A stretch of DNA of 64,000 nucleotides from Streptomyces sp. Je 1-369 (GCF_026810505.1 NZ_CP101750.1:7304515-7368514); one strand, 5' to 3'. Shown: positions 24,622-34,082, numbered from the stretch's first letter. The notes: generated by a model not told the origin, from the letters alone. A program made the numbers and translations.

Positions 24622-25353
24622 TCACGCCGAGGCGATGCTGTCCATCAAGAAATGCACCGCCTTCAGCGCGTCGGCCCCCGGCGGCAGGGTGGGCGCCTGC
24701 CCGGCCAGGGGCCGTTCGGTGAACCCGGTGTCCAGATGCGGCGAGCGGATGTCGAGGACCGAGACGGACCGCGGCGCGAGCTCCTCGGAGAGCACGCCGA
24801 GCCAGCCGCTCAACGCCTCCTTGGACGCGGTGTAGTCGGCGGTGCCCGCGATGTGATCGGTCTGCGCGGGCGCGTACGGGGGGCCGGGGTGTTCCACGGG
24901 GACCGGTACGTCGACGGTGGCGTCCGTACGGGCACGCTCGGGCACCCCGCCCGTCATCGCCAGCAGGAACCCCTTGTCCGCCACGACCGGTGCCGCGCCC
25001 CGCAGCACCGCCATGGGACAGAGCGCGTTGACCGTCAGGAGATGGCCCGCCACCGCGTTCGACACGTCCTCCACCGCACCGAAGGCCGCCGCCCCGACCG
25101 TCACGAGCACCCCGTCGAGGCCCGAAAGCGCGCGCTCCGCCCACGGCCCGAGCGCGGAGCACTGGTCCAGGTCGCACGCCTCGAAGCACCGGGCGGGCGG
25201 ACCCCCGAGATCGCGTGCGAGAGCGGCAAGCCGCACCGGGTTGCGGCCCGCCAGCGCCGGCTGCGCGCCGCGCTCCGCCAGTGCGCACGCGATGAGACCG
25301 CCCAGTACGCCGGTGGCCCCGACCACGAGGACGCGGGCACCCGAGATTTCCAT
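24622..25353 (-). CDS. Short-chain dehydrogenase-like oxidoreductase near litS
   Basis: 243 residues. The N-terminus RVLVVGATGVLGGLIA is a dinucleotide-binding loop, and DYTASKEAL supplies the Tyr-x3-Lys pair of SDR enzymes. The usual catalytic Ser region reads LLAMTGGVP, so Thr may stand in for Ser. The ATG has GGAGGA upstream. It lies 45 nt after the sigma factor gene on the same strand. In S. coelicolor an oxidoreductase (LitQ) accompanies litR/litS, and this could be its counterpart, but I cannot confirm this. Confidence 0.8.
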   Translation of the reverse strand: MEISGARVLVVGATGVLGGLIACALAERGAQPALAGRNPVRLAALARDLGGPPARCFEACDLDQCSALGPWAERALSGLDGVLVTVGAAAFGAVEDVSNAVAGHLLTVNALCPMAVLRGAAPVVADKGFLLAMTGGVPERARTDATVDVPVPVEHPGPPYAPAQTDHIAGTADYTASKEALSGWLGVLSEELAPRSVSVLDIRSPHLDTGFTERPLAGQAPTLPPGADALKAVHFLMDSIASA

Positions 25354-25398
25354 TCGTCTTCCTCCAAGGGGCGAGAGGTTGAGGGGATGCCCGGTACT

Positions 25399-26016
25399 TC
25401 ACGCCGACCGCGCGGATCGGATGCGCTCTCCGCAGACCTGCTCCGGGACGTCGGCTCCCGGCGGATCCGCCGACGCCAGCCCCTCCCGCAGCGCCCGCAA
25501 CCCGCGCCGCGTATGGCTCTTGACCGTGCCGAGCGGCAGACCGGTCCGCTCCGAGATCTGGGACTGCGACAGATCTCCGTAGAACGCCAGTCGCAGCACC
25601 AACTGCTGAGGTGAGGGCAGGAGCGCCAGCTCCCGCTGGACGAGGACCCGGTCGAGCACCTGCTCGGGGCCGGATCCGCCGAGGGGAGGCGTCTCCTGCC
25701 GGGCACCCACGGCGGCCACCAGCACGGCACGTCGCGCCCTCGCGGCAAGGGCGTCGGCGACCTTGTGCCGGGTGATGCCGACCAGCCACCCGGCCAGGCC
25801 ACCCGCGCCCGGCCGGTACCCGTGCCGACCGCGCCAGGCGGCGAGGAACACCTGCTGCGTCACGTCCTCCGCGTCCGGACCGTCACCCAGCCCGCGTCTG
25901 GCGAGCTGGTGGACGAGCCGCCCCCAGCGGCGGTAGGCCGCGGCGAGCTGATCGTCGCCGAGCAGATTCACGGGAACCGGCGAGTCATCGGGGTTCGGGA
26001 TGTCAACCGCCACCAT
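25399..26016 (-). CDS. litS: ECF-type sigma factor, LitS-like
   Basis: 205 residues with sigma region 2 (DAEDVTQQVFLAAWRGRHGY, near residue 50) and region 4 (DLSQSQISERTGLPLGTVKS, near 150). The start is ATG at 26016 with GAGGAG 8 nt upstream; the frame stays open far upstream but overlaps the divergent litR. In S. coelicolor, LitS is the light-induced ECF sigma factor that directs carotenoid genes and photolyase, and it is divergent from litR as here. Assignment by arrangement and family. Confidence 0.82.
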   Translation of the reverse strand: MVAVDIPNPDDSPVPVNLLGDDQLAAAYRRWGRLVHQLARRGLGDGPDAEDVTQQVFLAAWRGRHGYRPGAGGLAGWLVGITRHKVADALAARARRAVLVAAVGARQETPPLGGSGPEQVLDRVLVQRELALLPSPQQLVLRLAFYGDLSQSQISERTGLPLGTVKSHTRRGLRALREGLASADPPGADVPEQVCGERIRSARSA

Positions 26017-26052
26017 GGCACGTACTCCTCGTACAGGGACCGGAGTTGACCC

Positions 26053-26070
26053 CAGATTGGTGACAGTCTG
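26053..26070. promoter_or_regulatory. Candidate LitR operator between litS and litR
   Basis: CAGATTGGTGACAGTCTG is an 18-bp imperfect palindrome (arms CAGAtTG / CAgTCTG) in the 99-bp divergent promoter region. MerR-type repressors bind such dyads. No experimental motif is known to me. Confidence 0.4.
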
Positions 26071-26115
26071 TGAGAGGCGACAACTTGCAGCGATTGTGCG
26101 TCGTATCGTCGCGGG

Positions 26116-27072
26116 ATGACAGCTGCACCGACGCCGGGTACCGCGCTGACCACAGGAACCGTCGCCCGGAGACTGGGCGTCGCTCCGACGACGCTCCGCT
26201 CCTGGGAACGGCGCTACGGCATCGGCCCCGCCGACCGCCAACAGGGCCGCCACCGCCGCTGGAGCCCCGCCGACGTGGGGCGCGTGGAGGAGATGTGCCG
26301 CCTGACCGCGCTGGGCGTACCACCCGCCGAGGCGGCGCGTTCGGCGCTCCAGGAGGTGGCGGCAACGGTTCCGCGCGCACGGCGAGGCAGCGACTCCGGC
26401 GCCCTCTCGCTGGGCAACGTCCGCCAGGAGTGCCGAGGCCTCGCCCGAGCGGCGGTGCGGCTCGACGCACCCGCCGTCGAAACCCAACTGGCCACCACTG
26501 TCGGGGAGTACGGCTACACCACGGGGTGGGAGGAGGTCATGGCACCGGCCCTGCACGCGATCGGACGCAAGTGGGCGTCGTCCGGCGAGCGGTACGTGGA
26601 GGTCGAGCACCTCCTCTCCTGGCACGTCTCCTCCGCCCTGCGCTGCGCCCCCGGCGCGGCACAGGGCACCCCGGTGGCGCCGACACCCACGGGCCCGGTA
26701 CTGCTCACGTGCGTACCGGGGGAGCAGCACACCCTCCCGCTGGAGGCACTCGTCGCCGTCCTCGGCGAACGGCGCGTCTCCACCCGGATGTTCGGCGCCG
26801 CGCTGCCCGCCGAGGCGCTGTACGAGGCGGTCCGCCGCATCGGCCCCGCGGCGGTGGTCCTCTGGGCCCACTCCCGCAACACCGCGGACCGAGCACTGGT
26901 ACGCCTCATCACGGAGGCGGAATGGGGCATGCGGGGCGCCCGCACACACCCCGCCGTACTGGTCGCGGGGCCCGGATGGTCGCCGGGGGCGGGGACGTAC
27001 GGCCCGGGGGTGGAACGGCTGACGGGCCTGCGCACGGCGGCGAACCGGATCGAGTCGCTCTTCGCGGCGTGA
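26116..27072 (+). CDS. litR: MerR-family light-response regulator with B12-binding-like domain, LitR-like
   Basis: 318 residues. The MerR helix-turn-helix occupies about 10-75 (TGTVARRLGVAPTTLRSWER). The rest resembles the cobalamin-binding region of LitR/CarH photosensors: a four-helix segment with Trp153 and EVEHLLSWH (Glu164-His165), then PGEQHTLPLEAL (His205). CarH has Trp-x9-Glu-His and E/D-x-H-x-x-G; here the first spacing is ten and the glycine is proline (208), so cobalamin binding is uncertain. Divergent from litS, which it probably represses in the dark. No crt carotenoid genes are in the window. Confidence 0.85.
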   Translation: MTAAPTPGTALTTGTVARRLGVAPTTLRSWERRYGIGPADRQQGRHRRWSPADVGRVEEMCRLTALGVPPAEAARSALQEVAATVPRARRGSDSGALSLGNVRQECRGLARAAVRLDAPAVETQLATTVGEYGYTTGWEEVMAPALHAIGRKWASSGERYVEVEHLLSWHVSSALRCAPGAAQGTPVAPTPTGPVLLTCVPGEQHTLPLEALVAVLGERRVSTRMFGAALPAEALYEAVRRIGPAAVVLWAHSRNTADRALVRLITEAEWGMRGARTHPAVLVAGPGWSPGAGTYGPGVERLTGLRTAANRIESLFAA

Positions 27073-27110
27073 TGGGACGACAGGTGGGGCGGCGGAAGTC
27101 GGCCCGCCGG

Positions 27111-27797
27111 TCAGCTCAGGTCTCGCCGACGCTCTTCCAGGCACCGCTGCCACAGTTCGTAGGAACGCCGTGCCTCCCGAAGAGACTCATCGGCGAGGTG
27201 CTTGTCCGCGAAGCCGACCGCGGAGACCCGTTCCACGACGGCCACCAGGTGGGAGGCCACGCGCACGAGCCGGTCCGCGTGTACGCGTTTCAGTTGGGGC
27301 CGCAGCTGTTCTCCCCGTCCGGCCACAGCGAGCAGATCGGAGTAGTCGTCGGACTCGGCGTAGACGGACAGGAGCGCGGGGAGGTCGCCAGGGGCGAGAC
27401 GGACCACTGTGGCCGGCGCGGACGCGCCCCGGTCTTCCCTGCCGAGGAGGCGGTTCAGCAGCCGACGGGTTTCATCAGTGCTCCGCACCCGGGCAGCAAC
27501 GGTGTCCAGCTCGCGCAACTCGACGGCGATGTCCGCCGCGGACTCGGCCGAGAGATGTGCACGCAGGCGGTCGACGATGGTGCCGCCGGCCTCCGAGGCC
27601 TCGTCGATCACGTCGTCGCACACGTCGAGCTCGGCGAACGCACGTTCGGCCGTCCGTACCGAAGCACGGACCATGTCGGCCGGGTCGCAGTCGAAGCCCC
27701 CCACCGCATGCATGAGCTCGGAGACAGACATGCCGAGCGCCGCGGGCAGTGCCTCGGCCTGAGGCTTCTCCGTTGCCGCCGCCGTACCGCTTCTCAC
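27111..27797 (-). CDS. Helical protein of unknown function divergent from mcrB
   Basis: 228 residues; GTG start chosen because GAGGGGG lies a few nt upstream, with an in-frame ATG at 27833 as the alternative. I do not recognise the family. It is almost entirely helical and charged: ALGMSVSELMHAVGGFDCD near the start looks like a short HTH-like segment, and the C-terminus ends with an Arg/Glu-rich helix (RRSYELWQRCLEERRRD). No signal peptide or membrane span. It is convergent with litR and divergent from the McrBC pair, sharing their 163-bp promoter region, so an accessory or control role for that module is possible. Confidence 0.6.
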   Translation of the reverse strand: MRSGTAAATEKPQAEALPAALGMSVSELMHAVGGFDCDPADMVRASVRTAERAFAELDVCDDVIDEASEAGGTIVDRLRAHLSAESAADIAVELRELDTVAARVRSTDETRRLLNRLLGREDRGASAPATVVRLAPGDLPALLSVYAESDDYSDLLAVAGRGEQLRPQLKRVHADRLVRVASHLVAVVERVSAVGFADKHLADESLREARRSYELWQRCLEERRRDLS

Positions 27798-27960
27798 TGT
27801 TCCCCCTCGTACCGTTCTTCCGGAACAGATCATGGACGGAGCACGCTTCACAGGGCAATCGGGACCTTGGTGGCTGGCTGGAAACACCCCTACGAGCGTG
27901 ACCCGGCACGCACCGTCCGGAAAGATCCCCAATTCCCAAATGCGCACACTGAGGAGACGG

Positions 27961-29814
27961 ATGACCGAGGAGTACCCGGAGTTCCTGCTGCGTCTGCCGC
28001 ACGGCGGCCCTTCGGCACGCGGGCGGCTCCTCACCGAGAAGGGGACCAACGGCAGCCAGAAGATGGTGGTCCTGGCCGGTTCACCGGCTCGCCCCGAGGT
28101 CGTCCCTTCTTTCCCGCTGCGGATGCCGTCCTCCCACCGGCTGCGGGAGCAGCTGCGGGAAGAGGGCGTCATCAAGGAGACGACGACCTGGCCGGGTCGG
28201 CTCGAGGTGGTCAGTGACGTCGAGTGCAATTCACCGTCCGCCGCGGCGGAGATCCTCCTCGGCCGCAGTGCCAACGGCTGGCTGGCGTGGAAGACGGCCG
28301 ACGGTCGGCCGCTCGCCGACTTCCTGGAACAGGCGTCGGCCGGGCCCAGCCGCGCCTGGCTGGTCCGCGACCCCGATGCCACCGGTCTCGCTCCGGTCGA
28401 TGAGGAGTGGCTGACCGCGGGCCGTGTGACCCTCGCCGCGGACCGGCTGAGGCCAGGCGTGACCCCGGGCATCAGCAAGGAGAACCTGCGCGCCATCGTG
28501 GACGAGGACTACGAATCGGCGGTCGCCTACAGTCAGAGGGACCGGCTCGTCGACGAGTTCCACGCGTTCCTCTCGCGGATGAGGCCCGGAGACACCGTCT
28601 GCGTGTTCCCCGGTGGCAAGCTGCACGTGGGTGAGATCACCGGGAACGCCGAGCAGGCCACTTCGGAGGACGGGCGGAGTGTTCTGCGGCGCCCGGTGGA
28701 ATGGAGCGAGGGCTACCCCTACGACAAACTCCCCGAGGAACTCCAGCAGAAGCTGAACGCTGGACACGATCTGGTGGATCTGACGGCGATCAAGGGCATC
28801 CTCGACGGACTGTGGGTCTCGGACGACGAACTGGAGAAGGCGGCCGCGGAGTCCGCCGACACCTCCGGCGTCGCCAAACAGGCCATCGCCGCCCGCCGCG
28901 AACTGGATTTCCCTCAGCCCGACGAGGCACTGCGCAAGAAGCTCAACGTCGACAGACTCGAGTGGCTGGGCGAGATACGGGACCTGCTGTGGGACGAACG
29001 GCAGCTGATCTTCTATGGACCTCCCGGAACCGGCAAGACCTATCTCGCGCAGGAACTCGCCGAGTTCCTCGGCGGGGGCCCGGAGCAGGTCAAGTTGGTA
29101 CAGTTCCACCCGAGTTACGCCTATGAGGACTTCTTCGAAGGGTTCCGGCCCCGTGAAGACCCGGACACCCGCGAGGTCGCTTTCCGGCTGACCCCGGGTC
29201 CGCTGCGTGAACTGGCCGACCTCGCCCGTCTTGAGGGCAATCGGCACCTCCCGCACTTCCTCATCATCGACGAGATCAACCGCGCCAACCTGGCCAAGGT
29301 ATTCGGTGAGTTGTATTTTCTGCTGGAATACCGCAACAAGTCGGTCCGACTCACCTACTCGGGCGAAGACTTCGCGCTGCCCCGGAACCTGTTCGTCATC
29401 GGCACCATGAACACCGCCGACCGCTCCATCGCGCTGGTGGACGCAGCGATGCGATGTCGTTTCGCCTTCGTGGAGCTCTCCCCGAGAACCGAGCCCACAC
29501 AAGGACTTCTGCGCCGCTGGCTGGAGAGCGAGGGAAAGGACACCGAGCCGGCCGACCTGCTCGACGCCCTCAACGGCCGTATCGACGATCCCGACTTCAA
29601 GGTCGGGCCGTCCTATCTGATGAAACCCGGTGTCTACCGCGAGGGCGGACTGGAACGCACCTGGCGGACGAAGATCCTGCCCTTGCTGGAAGAGCACCAC
29701 TACGGGGAAGGAGTGAACACCGAGAAGCGTTATGGGCTGGCGGCCCTTCGAGCCTCCGTGGCCGCACGAAGCGCCTCGGTGGCGGATGAGGCCGGAGGCC
29801 CTGGCGCGCTGTGA
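27961..29814 (+). CDS. mcrB: McrB-like AAA+ GTPase with N-terminal DUF4357 and PUA/EVE-like domains
   Basis: Motor subunit of a type IV (modification-dependent) restriction system. The 617-residue protein has an N-terminal DUF4357-like stretch (SPSAAAEILLGRSANGW, about 91-123), a PUA/EVE-like region (MRPGDTVCVFPGGKLHVGE, about 207-255) of the sort that reads modified bases, and the McrB motor from about 340: Walker A GPPGTGKT, Walker B FLIIDEINRAN, and the family hallmark IGTMNTADRSIALVDAAMRC. The start is ATG with GAGGAG 4 nt upstream. It overlaps mcrC by GTGA. The target modification cannot be read from the sequence. Confidence 0.9.
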   Translation: MTEEYPEFLLRLPHGGPSARGRLLTEKGTNGSQKMVVLAGSPARPEVVPSFPLRMPSSHRLREQLREEGVIKETTTWPGRLEVVSDVECNSPSAAAEILLGRSANGWLAWKTADGRPLADFLEQASAGPSRAWLVRDPDATGLAPVDEEWLTAGRVTLAADRLRPGVTPGISKENLRAIVDEDYESAVAYSQRDRLVDEFHAFLSRMRPGDTVCVFPGGKLHVGEITGNAEQATSEDGRSVLRRPVEWSEGYPYDKLPEELQQKLNAGHDLVDLTAIKGILDGLWVSDDELEKAAAESADTSGVAKQAIAARRELDFPQPDEALRKKLNVDRLEWLGEIRDLLWDERQLIFYGPPGTGKTYLAQELAEFLGGGPEQVKLVQFHPSYAYEDFFEGFRPREDPDTREVAFRLTPGPLRELADLARLEGNRHLPHFLIIDEINRANLAKVFGELYFLLEYRNKSVRLTYSGEDFALPRNLFVIGTMNTADRSIALVDAAMRCRFAFVELSPRTEPTQGLLRRWLESEGKDTEPADLLDALNGRIDDPDFKVGPSYLMKPGVYREGGLERTWRTKILPLLEEHHYGEGVNTEKRYGLAALRASVAARSASVADEAGGPGAL

Positions 29815-31007
29815 CTGAAGTTCACCTCGTCGAACACGCCCCGGCGAAGCTCGTGTCTCTCCCGGGAGCGGCGGGGCGGGCCCTGGCCGCGTCGAGGATC
29901 GTGGACGCCGTTCCCGATCCGTACGAGCCGGGCCTGTGGCGGCTGCGTGCGGGGAGCAAGGTCGGGGCCGTGGCGCTCGACGTCCCGGGAGGCGGGACCG
30001 TGCGGCTGCGGATCACGCCGAAGGTGTCCGTCGGGCGTCTGTTCTTCCTCCTCGGCTACAGCCTCGACCCACGCGGCTGGCGGGACGGAACAGTTGACCT
30101 CGCCGGTCATGACGGACTGCTGCCGGCATTCGCCCACGCGGTCGAGCGGCAGACAGACCGGGCACTACGGCAGGGGCTTCTGCAGGGTTACCGCTCCACC
30201 GAGGCCACGGCGTTCGTTGTACGAGGCAGGATCCGCGAGGCCGAGCAGATCCGGCGGCGATACGGCGCCCCGCTGCCGGCGGAGATCGCGTACGACGAGT
30301 TCACCACGGACATCGCCGAGAACCGCATCCTGAGGGCCGCGGTCGAACGACTGCTGCGCCTGCCCGGCGTGCCGCGAACCGTACGCCTGCGCCTGATGCA
30401 CCAGCGGGCACGGCTCGCCGACGTCACTCCGCCGGTGAGGGGGCAGGCGATGCCGGGGTGGCGGCCGAATCGCCTCAACGCCCGCTACCACAACGCCCTG
30501 CGGTTGGCAGGCATCGTGTTGGACGGGGCTTCGGCCGAGCATCAAGCCGGCGGGCTGCGAATGAACGGCTTCCTCTTCGACATGAACAAGCTCTTCGAGG
30601 ACTTCGTCTGCGTCGCGCTCCGCGAGTCCCTGACCGCCCATGGCGGATACACCAGCATGCAGGCCGACAACATCTACCTGGACGAAGACGACGCCATCCG
30701 GATGCGACCGGACCTCGTCTGGTACGGAGATTCCGGCGCTCCCATGGCGGTGGCCGACGCGAAATACAAGGCGGGCAAACCGAAGGGTTATCCCGATGCC
30801 GACCTCTATCAGATGCTGGCGTACTGCACCGCCTTGGGGCTGAAGGAAGGGCACCTCGTGTACGCAAAAGGCTATGCGCCGCATGCCGGCCACGTGGTCC
30901 GTCACTCCGGAATCGCCTTGCACCAGCACGCTCTCGACCTCGGTCAGGATCCGCGGGATCTTCTCTTGGCAGTCAGCGCATTGGCGGAGCGTCTGGTGGG
31001 CGCGTAA
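29811..31007 (+). CDS. mcrC: McrC-like restriction endonuclease subunit
   Basis: 398 residues. The N-terminal part (TPKVSVGRLFFLLGYSLDP; later YDEFTTDIAENRILRAA) matches McrC proteins that bind the McrB hexamer and stimulate GTP hydrolysis. The nuclease core is PD-(D/E)xK: Asp301 in IRMRPDLVWYGD, then VADAKYK with Asp316 and Lys318, and DLYQMLAY after it. GTG start overlapping the mcrB stop indicates coupled synthesis of the two subunits. No methyltransferase gene is nearby, consistent with modification-dependent cleavage. Confidence 0.9.
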   Translation: MTEVHLVEHAPAKLVSLPGAAGRALAASRIVDAVPDPYEPGLWRLRAGSKVGAVALDVPGGGTVRLRITPKVSVGRLFFLLGYSLDPRGWRDGTVDLAGHDGLLPAFAHAVERQTDRALRQGLLQGYRSTEATAFVVRGRIREAEQIRRRYGAPLPAEIAYDEFTTDIAENRILRAAVERLLRLPGVPRTVRLRLMHQRARLADVTPPVRGQAMPGWRPNRLNARYHNALRLAGIVLDGASAEHQAGGLRMNGFLFDMNKLFEDFVCVALRESLTAHGGYTSMQADNIYLDEDDAIRMRPDLVWYGDSGAPMAVADAKYKAGKPKGYPDADLYQMLAYCTALGLKEGHLVYAKGYAPHAGHVVRHSGIALHQHALDLGQDPRDLLLAVSALAERLVGA

Positions 31008-31129
31008 CGGCACGAAGAGCCACGGGGCGATGCCTGTTGCGGCCGGAGGCAGCGTAAACTCCTCGGATTCTCCGCCGGGCCCGGCCAGCGGTCAGGGCCA
31101 ATCCCTGCAAACAGCGAGGTGATAGGCCC

Positions 31130-32968
31130 TTGTTCACGACCCGACCGACCCTCCAGGGCACCTTCGGCATGGTGTCGTCCACTCACTGGCTCGCCTCGCA
31201 GTCCGCGATGGCCGTCCTGGAGGACGGTGGCAACGCGTTCGATGCCGCCGTCGCCGCCGGGTTCGTCCTGCACGTGGTCGAGCCGCATCTGAACGGGCCC
31301 GCCGGTGAGGTCCCGGTCATCCTCGCGCCCGCCGGGGGAGAGGTGCGTGTCCTCTGCGGGCAGGGCGTCGCGCCCGCCGGTGCGACCGTGGAGCACTACC
31401 GCTCGCTCGGCCTCGACCTCGTACCCGGCACCGGGCCGCTCGCCGCGGCGGTGCCTGGTGCCTTCGACGCGTGGATGCTGCTCCTGCGGGACCACGGGAC
31501 GAAGTCCCTCGCGGACGTCCTGAAGTACGCCATCGGATACGCGGAGGACGGGCACGCCCCCGTGGAGCGGGTCTGCGAGACCGTGGAGACGGTGCGGGAA
31601 CTCTTCGAGCGGGAGTGGCCCACGTCGGCCGAGGTGTATCTTCCCGGCGGTCGGCCGCCGCGGCCCGGGGAGCTCTTCCGGAACCCCGCGCTCGCCGCGA
31701 CGTGGCGGCGGCTGATAGCGGAGGCCTGTGGGGACGGCGGTGAGGGCGGGGGCGCGTCGCGCGTGGCGGAGATCGAGGCCGCGCGTGCCGTGTGGCGTGA
31801 GGGGTTCGTCGCCGAGGCCCTCGTGCGGCAGGCGGGGCGTCCGACCATGGACACGAGCGGTGAGCGGCACGTGGGCACTCTCGCCGCGGCGGATCTGCGC
31901 GGGTGGGAGGCGTCGTACGAGGCTCCCGCCACGTATGACTGGGATGGTTGGACCCTGTGCAAGGCGGGCCTGTGGAGCCAGGGTCCCGCGTTCCTGCAGC
32001 AGTTCGCGCTGCTGCCGGGGCTGGTTGGGGAACTTCCGGAGTACGGCTCCGCGGAGTACGTCCATCTGCTGGTCGAGGGCTGCAAGCTGGCCATGGCGGA
32101 CCGGGAGGCCTGGTACGGGGACGCGGCGGCGGACGGCGTGGCCGTGCGTGAGTTGCTGTCCGGCGCGTACAACGCGGACCGGCGGCGGCTCGTCGGGGAG
32201 AAGGCCTCGCGCGACCTGCGGCCCGGAGCGCCCGGCGGGCGTGCGCCGCGGCTCTCCGCGCACGCGCTCGCCGTGGCGGCGGGGGACACGCCGGGAGCGG
32301 ATACGTGGGGCGGTACGGCGATGGCGGGGGCCGGGGAGCCGACCGTGGCCGGGGACGGAGGAACCCGCGGCGACACCTGTCACATCGACATCGTCGACCG
32401 CTGGGGGAACATGCTGTCCGCCACGCCCAGCGGCGGCTGGCTGCAGTCCAACCCCGTCGTGCCCGAACTGGGCTTCCCGCTGGGCACGCGGCTCCAGATG
32501 ACGTGGCTGGAGGAGGGCCTCCCGAACTCCCTCACCCCCGGCAGGCGCCCGCGCACGACGCTGTCCCCGTCACTGGCGCTCAAGGACGGGGTGCCCGTGC
32601 TGGCCTTCGGCACCCCCGGGGGAGACCAGCAGGACCAGTGGCAGGTCCACTTCTTCCTGGGGGTGGTCATGCGGGACGCGGTACGCGGCGGACTCGACCT
32701 CCAGGGCGCGATCGACGCCCCCAACTGGCACACGGAGGCGTTCCCCGGCTCCTTCCACCCCCGTGAAATGCGGGCGGGCAGCCTCACGGTCGAGTCCCGC
32801 ACGCCCCCTGAGGTGGTCGAGGAGCTGCGCCGGAGGGGGCACGTGGTGACGGTCGGGGGCGCGTGGTCGGAAGGCCGGTTGTGCGCGGTGGCGCGCGAGC
32901 CGGGGAGCGGGGTGCTTTCGGCGGGGGCCAATGCGCGGGGGATGCAGGGGTATGCGGTGGGGCGGTGA
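31130..32968 (+). CDS. Gamma-glutamyltransferase-like Ntn hydrolase
   Basis: 612 residues, homologous to gamma-glutamyltranspeptidase throughout: ASQSAMAVLEDGGNAFDAAV near the N-terminus, and the self-processing region with the likely nucleophilic Thr in TRGDTCHIDIVDRWGNMLSA (near residue 420), followed by NSLTPGRRPRTTLSPSLAL. TTG start with AGGTGA upstream. There is no signal peptide, whereas classical GGTs are secreted, so this belongs to the cytosolic group of gamma-glutamyl or related amide hydrolases. Glutathione is absent from Streptomyces, so the substrate is unlikely to be glutathione itself. Confidence 0.85.
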   Translation: MFTTRPTLQGTFGMVSSTHWLASQSAMAVLEDGGNAFDAAVAAGFVLHVVEPHLNGPAGEVPVILAPAGGEVRVLCGQGVAPAGATVEHYRSLGLDLVPGTGPLAAAVPGAFDAWMLLLRDHGTKSLADVLKYAIGYAEDGHAPVERVCETVETVRELFEREWPTSAEVYLPGGRPPRPGELFRNPALAATWRRLIAEACGDGGEGGGASRVAEIEAARAVWREGFVAEALVRQAGRPTMDTSGERHVGTLAAADLRGWEASYEAPATYDWDGWTLCKAGLWSQGPAFLQQFALLPGLVGELPEYGSAEYVHLLVEGCKLAMADREAWYGDAAADGVAVRELLSGAYNADRRRLVGEKASRDLRPGAPGGRAPRLSAHALAVAAGDTPGADTWGGTAMAGAGEPTVAGDGGTRGDTCHIDIVDRWGNMLSATPSGGWLQSNPVVPELGFPLGTRLQMTWLEEGLPNSLTPGRRPRTTLSPSLALKDGVPVLAFGTPGGDQQDQWQVHFFLGVVMRDAVRGGLDLQGAIDAPNWHTEAFPGSFHPREMRAGSLTVESRTPPEVVEELRRRGHVVTVGGAWSEGRLCAVAREPGSGVLSAGANARGMQGYAVGR

Positions 32969-33109
32969 GGGGTCGACCGAGGCGGCTACCTGTAGAGCGG
33001 CTCGTCGGGTGGCTCGTCGGGTGACTCTGAGAGCGGCACCCCAGGGGTTTCCCGGGAGTTAACCCTACGTTTGGCTCGGGCGTACGGGATGTCAGTGGAG
33101 CGTGCTCTC

Positions 33110-33946
33110 ATGGGAGACATGATCGAAGAGTTTTTGACGCACGGTGTACGCGACGTGGAGGAAGCCCTCCGGAAGGCCGCCGCGGCGGAGGTCACCCCCC
33201 GCTTCCGGCAGCTCGCCGAGGCTGACGTCGTGGAGAAGAGCGGCCCGCACGACATGGTCACCGTCGCCGACCGCCGCGCGGAGGAGCAGCTGACCGTCGA
33301 CCTGGCCGCCCTGCTCCCCGGCTCGGTCGTCGTCGGCGAGGAAGCGGTGCACGCCGACCCGTCGAGGTACGAGGCGATACACGGAGACGCGCCCGTCTGG
33401 ATCGTCGACCCCGTGGACGGAACGCGGCAGTTCGTGAACGGGAACCCCGGGTTCTGCATGCTGGTCGCCCTCGCGGTGCGCGGCGAGGTCCAGGCCTCGT
33501 GGACGTACGCGCCGATGCTGGACGAGATGGCCGTCGCGGTCCGCGGCCGAGGAGCGTGGCTGAACGGGGAGCGACTGGTGGCCGGTGCGCCCGAACCCGG
33601 CGCGGACGTGGACGTGGCGACCTCGCACCCGGACTTCACCACGGAGGAACAGAAGCAGGCCCTGCTGGGTCTCGTGACCGACGGCGTGCGGCCGCGGCCC
33701 TGCGGATCCGCGGGCCTGGAGTACCTCGCCATCGCCCGGGGCGAGCTGGACGCCATCGCCTTCTCGTGGGAGCTCGCCTGGGACCACGCCGCGGGGCTGC
33801 TGCTCGTGGCGGAGGCCGGAGGCGCCGACCTGACGCTCACGGGGGAGCCGTTCCGGATAGGCGGGGGCAACGCGCTGCCCTTCACCGCGGCCCGCGACGC
33901 CGCCACGGCCCGCCGGATCGCGGGGCTCCTCGCGGCCGGCGTCTGA
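33110..33946 (+). CDS. Inositol monophosphatase-family phosphatase
   Basis: 278 residues with the metal-binding phosphatase motifs [28 protein letters not shown] and, near the C-terminus, [13 protein letters not shown]. The family includes inositol-1-phosphatases, HisN-type histidinol phosphatases and 3'-phosphoadenosine phosphatases; I cannot choose between them. ATG at 33110 is preferred (GTGGAG 9 nt upstream) over the ATG at 33119, whose GGAG is too close. The 3' end has been locally duplicated (33916-34016), so reading past the stop repeats the C-terminal residues in frame. Confidence 0.82.
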   Translation: MGDMIEEFLTHGVRDVEEALRKAAAAEVTPRFRQLAEADVVEKSGPHDMVTVADRRAEEQLTVDLAALLPGSVVVGEEAVHADPSRYEAIHGDAPVWIVDPVDGTRQFVNGNPGFCMLVALAVRGEVQASWTYAPMLDEMAVAVRGRGAWLNGERLVAGAPEPGADVDVATSHPDFTTEEQKQALLGLVTDGVRPRPCGSAGLEYLAIARGELDAIAFSWELAWDHAAGLLLVAEAGGADLTLTGEPFRIGGGNALPFTAARDAATARRIAGLLAAGV

Positions 33947-34016
33947 GGCCACCCGATCGCCGGGCTCCTCGCGGCCCGCGCCCGAGAGCGGCTCGCCCGC
34001 GCCCGAGAGGGGCTCG
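33916..34016 (+). repeat. Nested direct duplications at the end of the phosphatase gene
   Basis: A 26-bp segment (33916-33941, coding the last residues) recurs at 33955-33980 with two mismatches and a 39-bp period, which keeps frame. Directly after it a 21-bp unit is tandemly repeated (33975-33995 and 33996-34016) with one mismatch. Confidence 0.75.
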
Positions 34017-34082
34017 AGGGAGGGCGCAGGTGGTCCGTCCTATCCTGGGCGGCAGAGGCCGTCGGCTGACAAAGGAGTCCGG

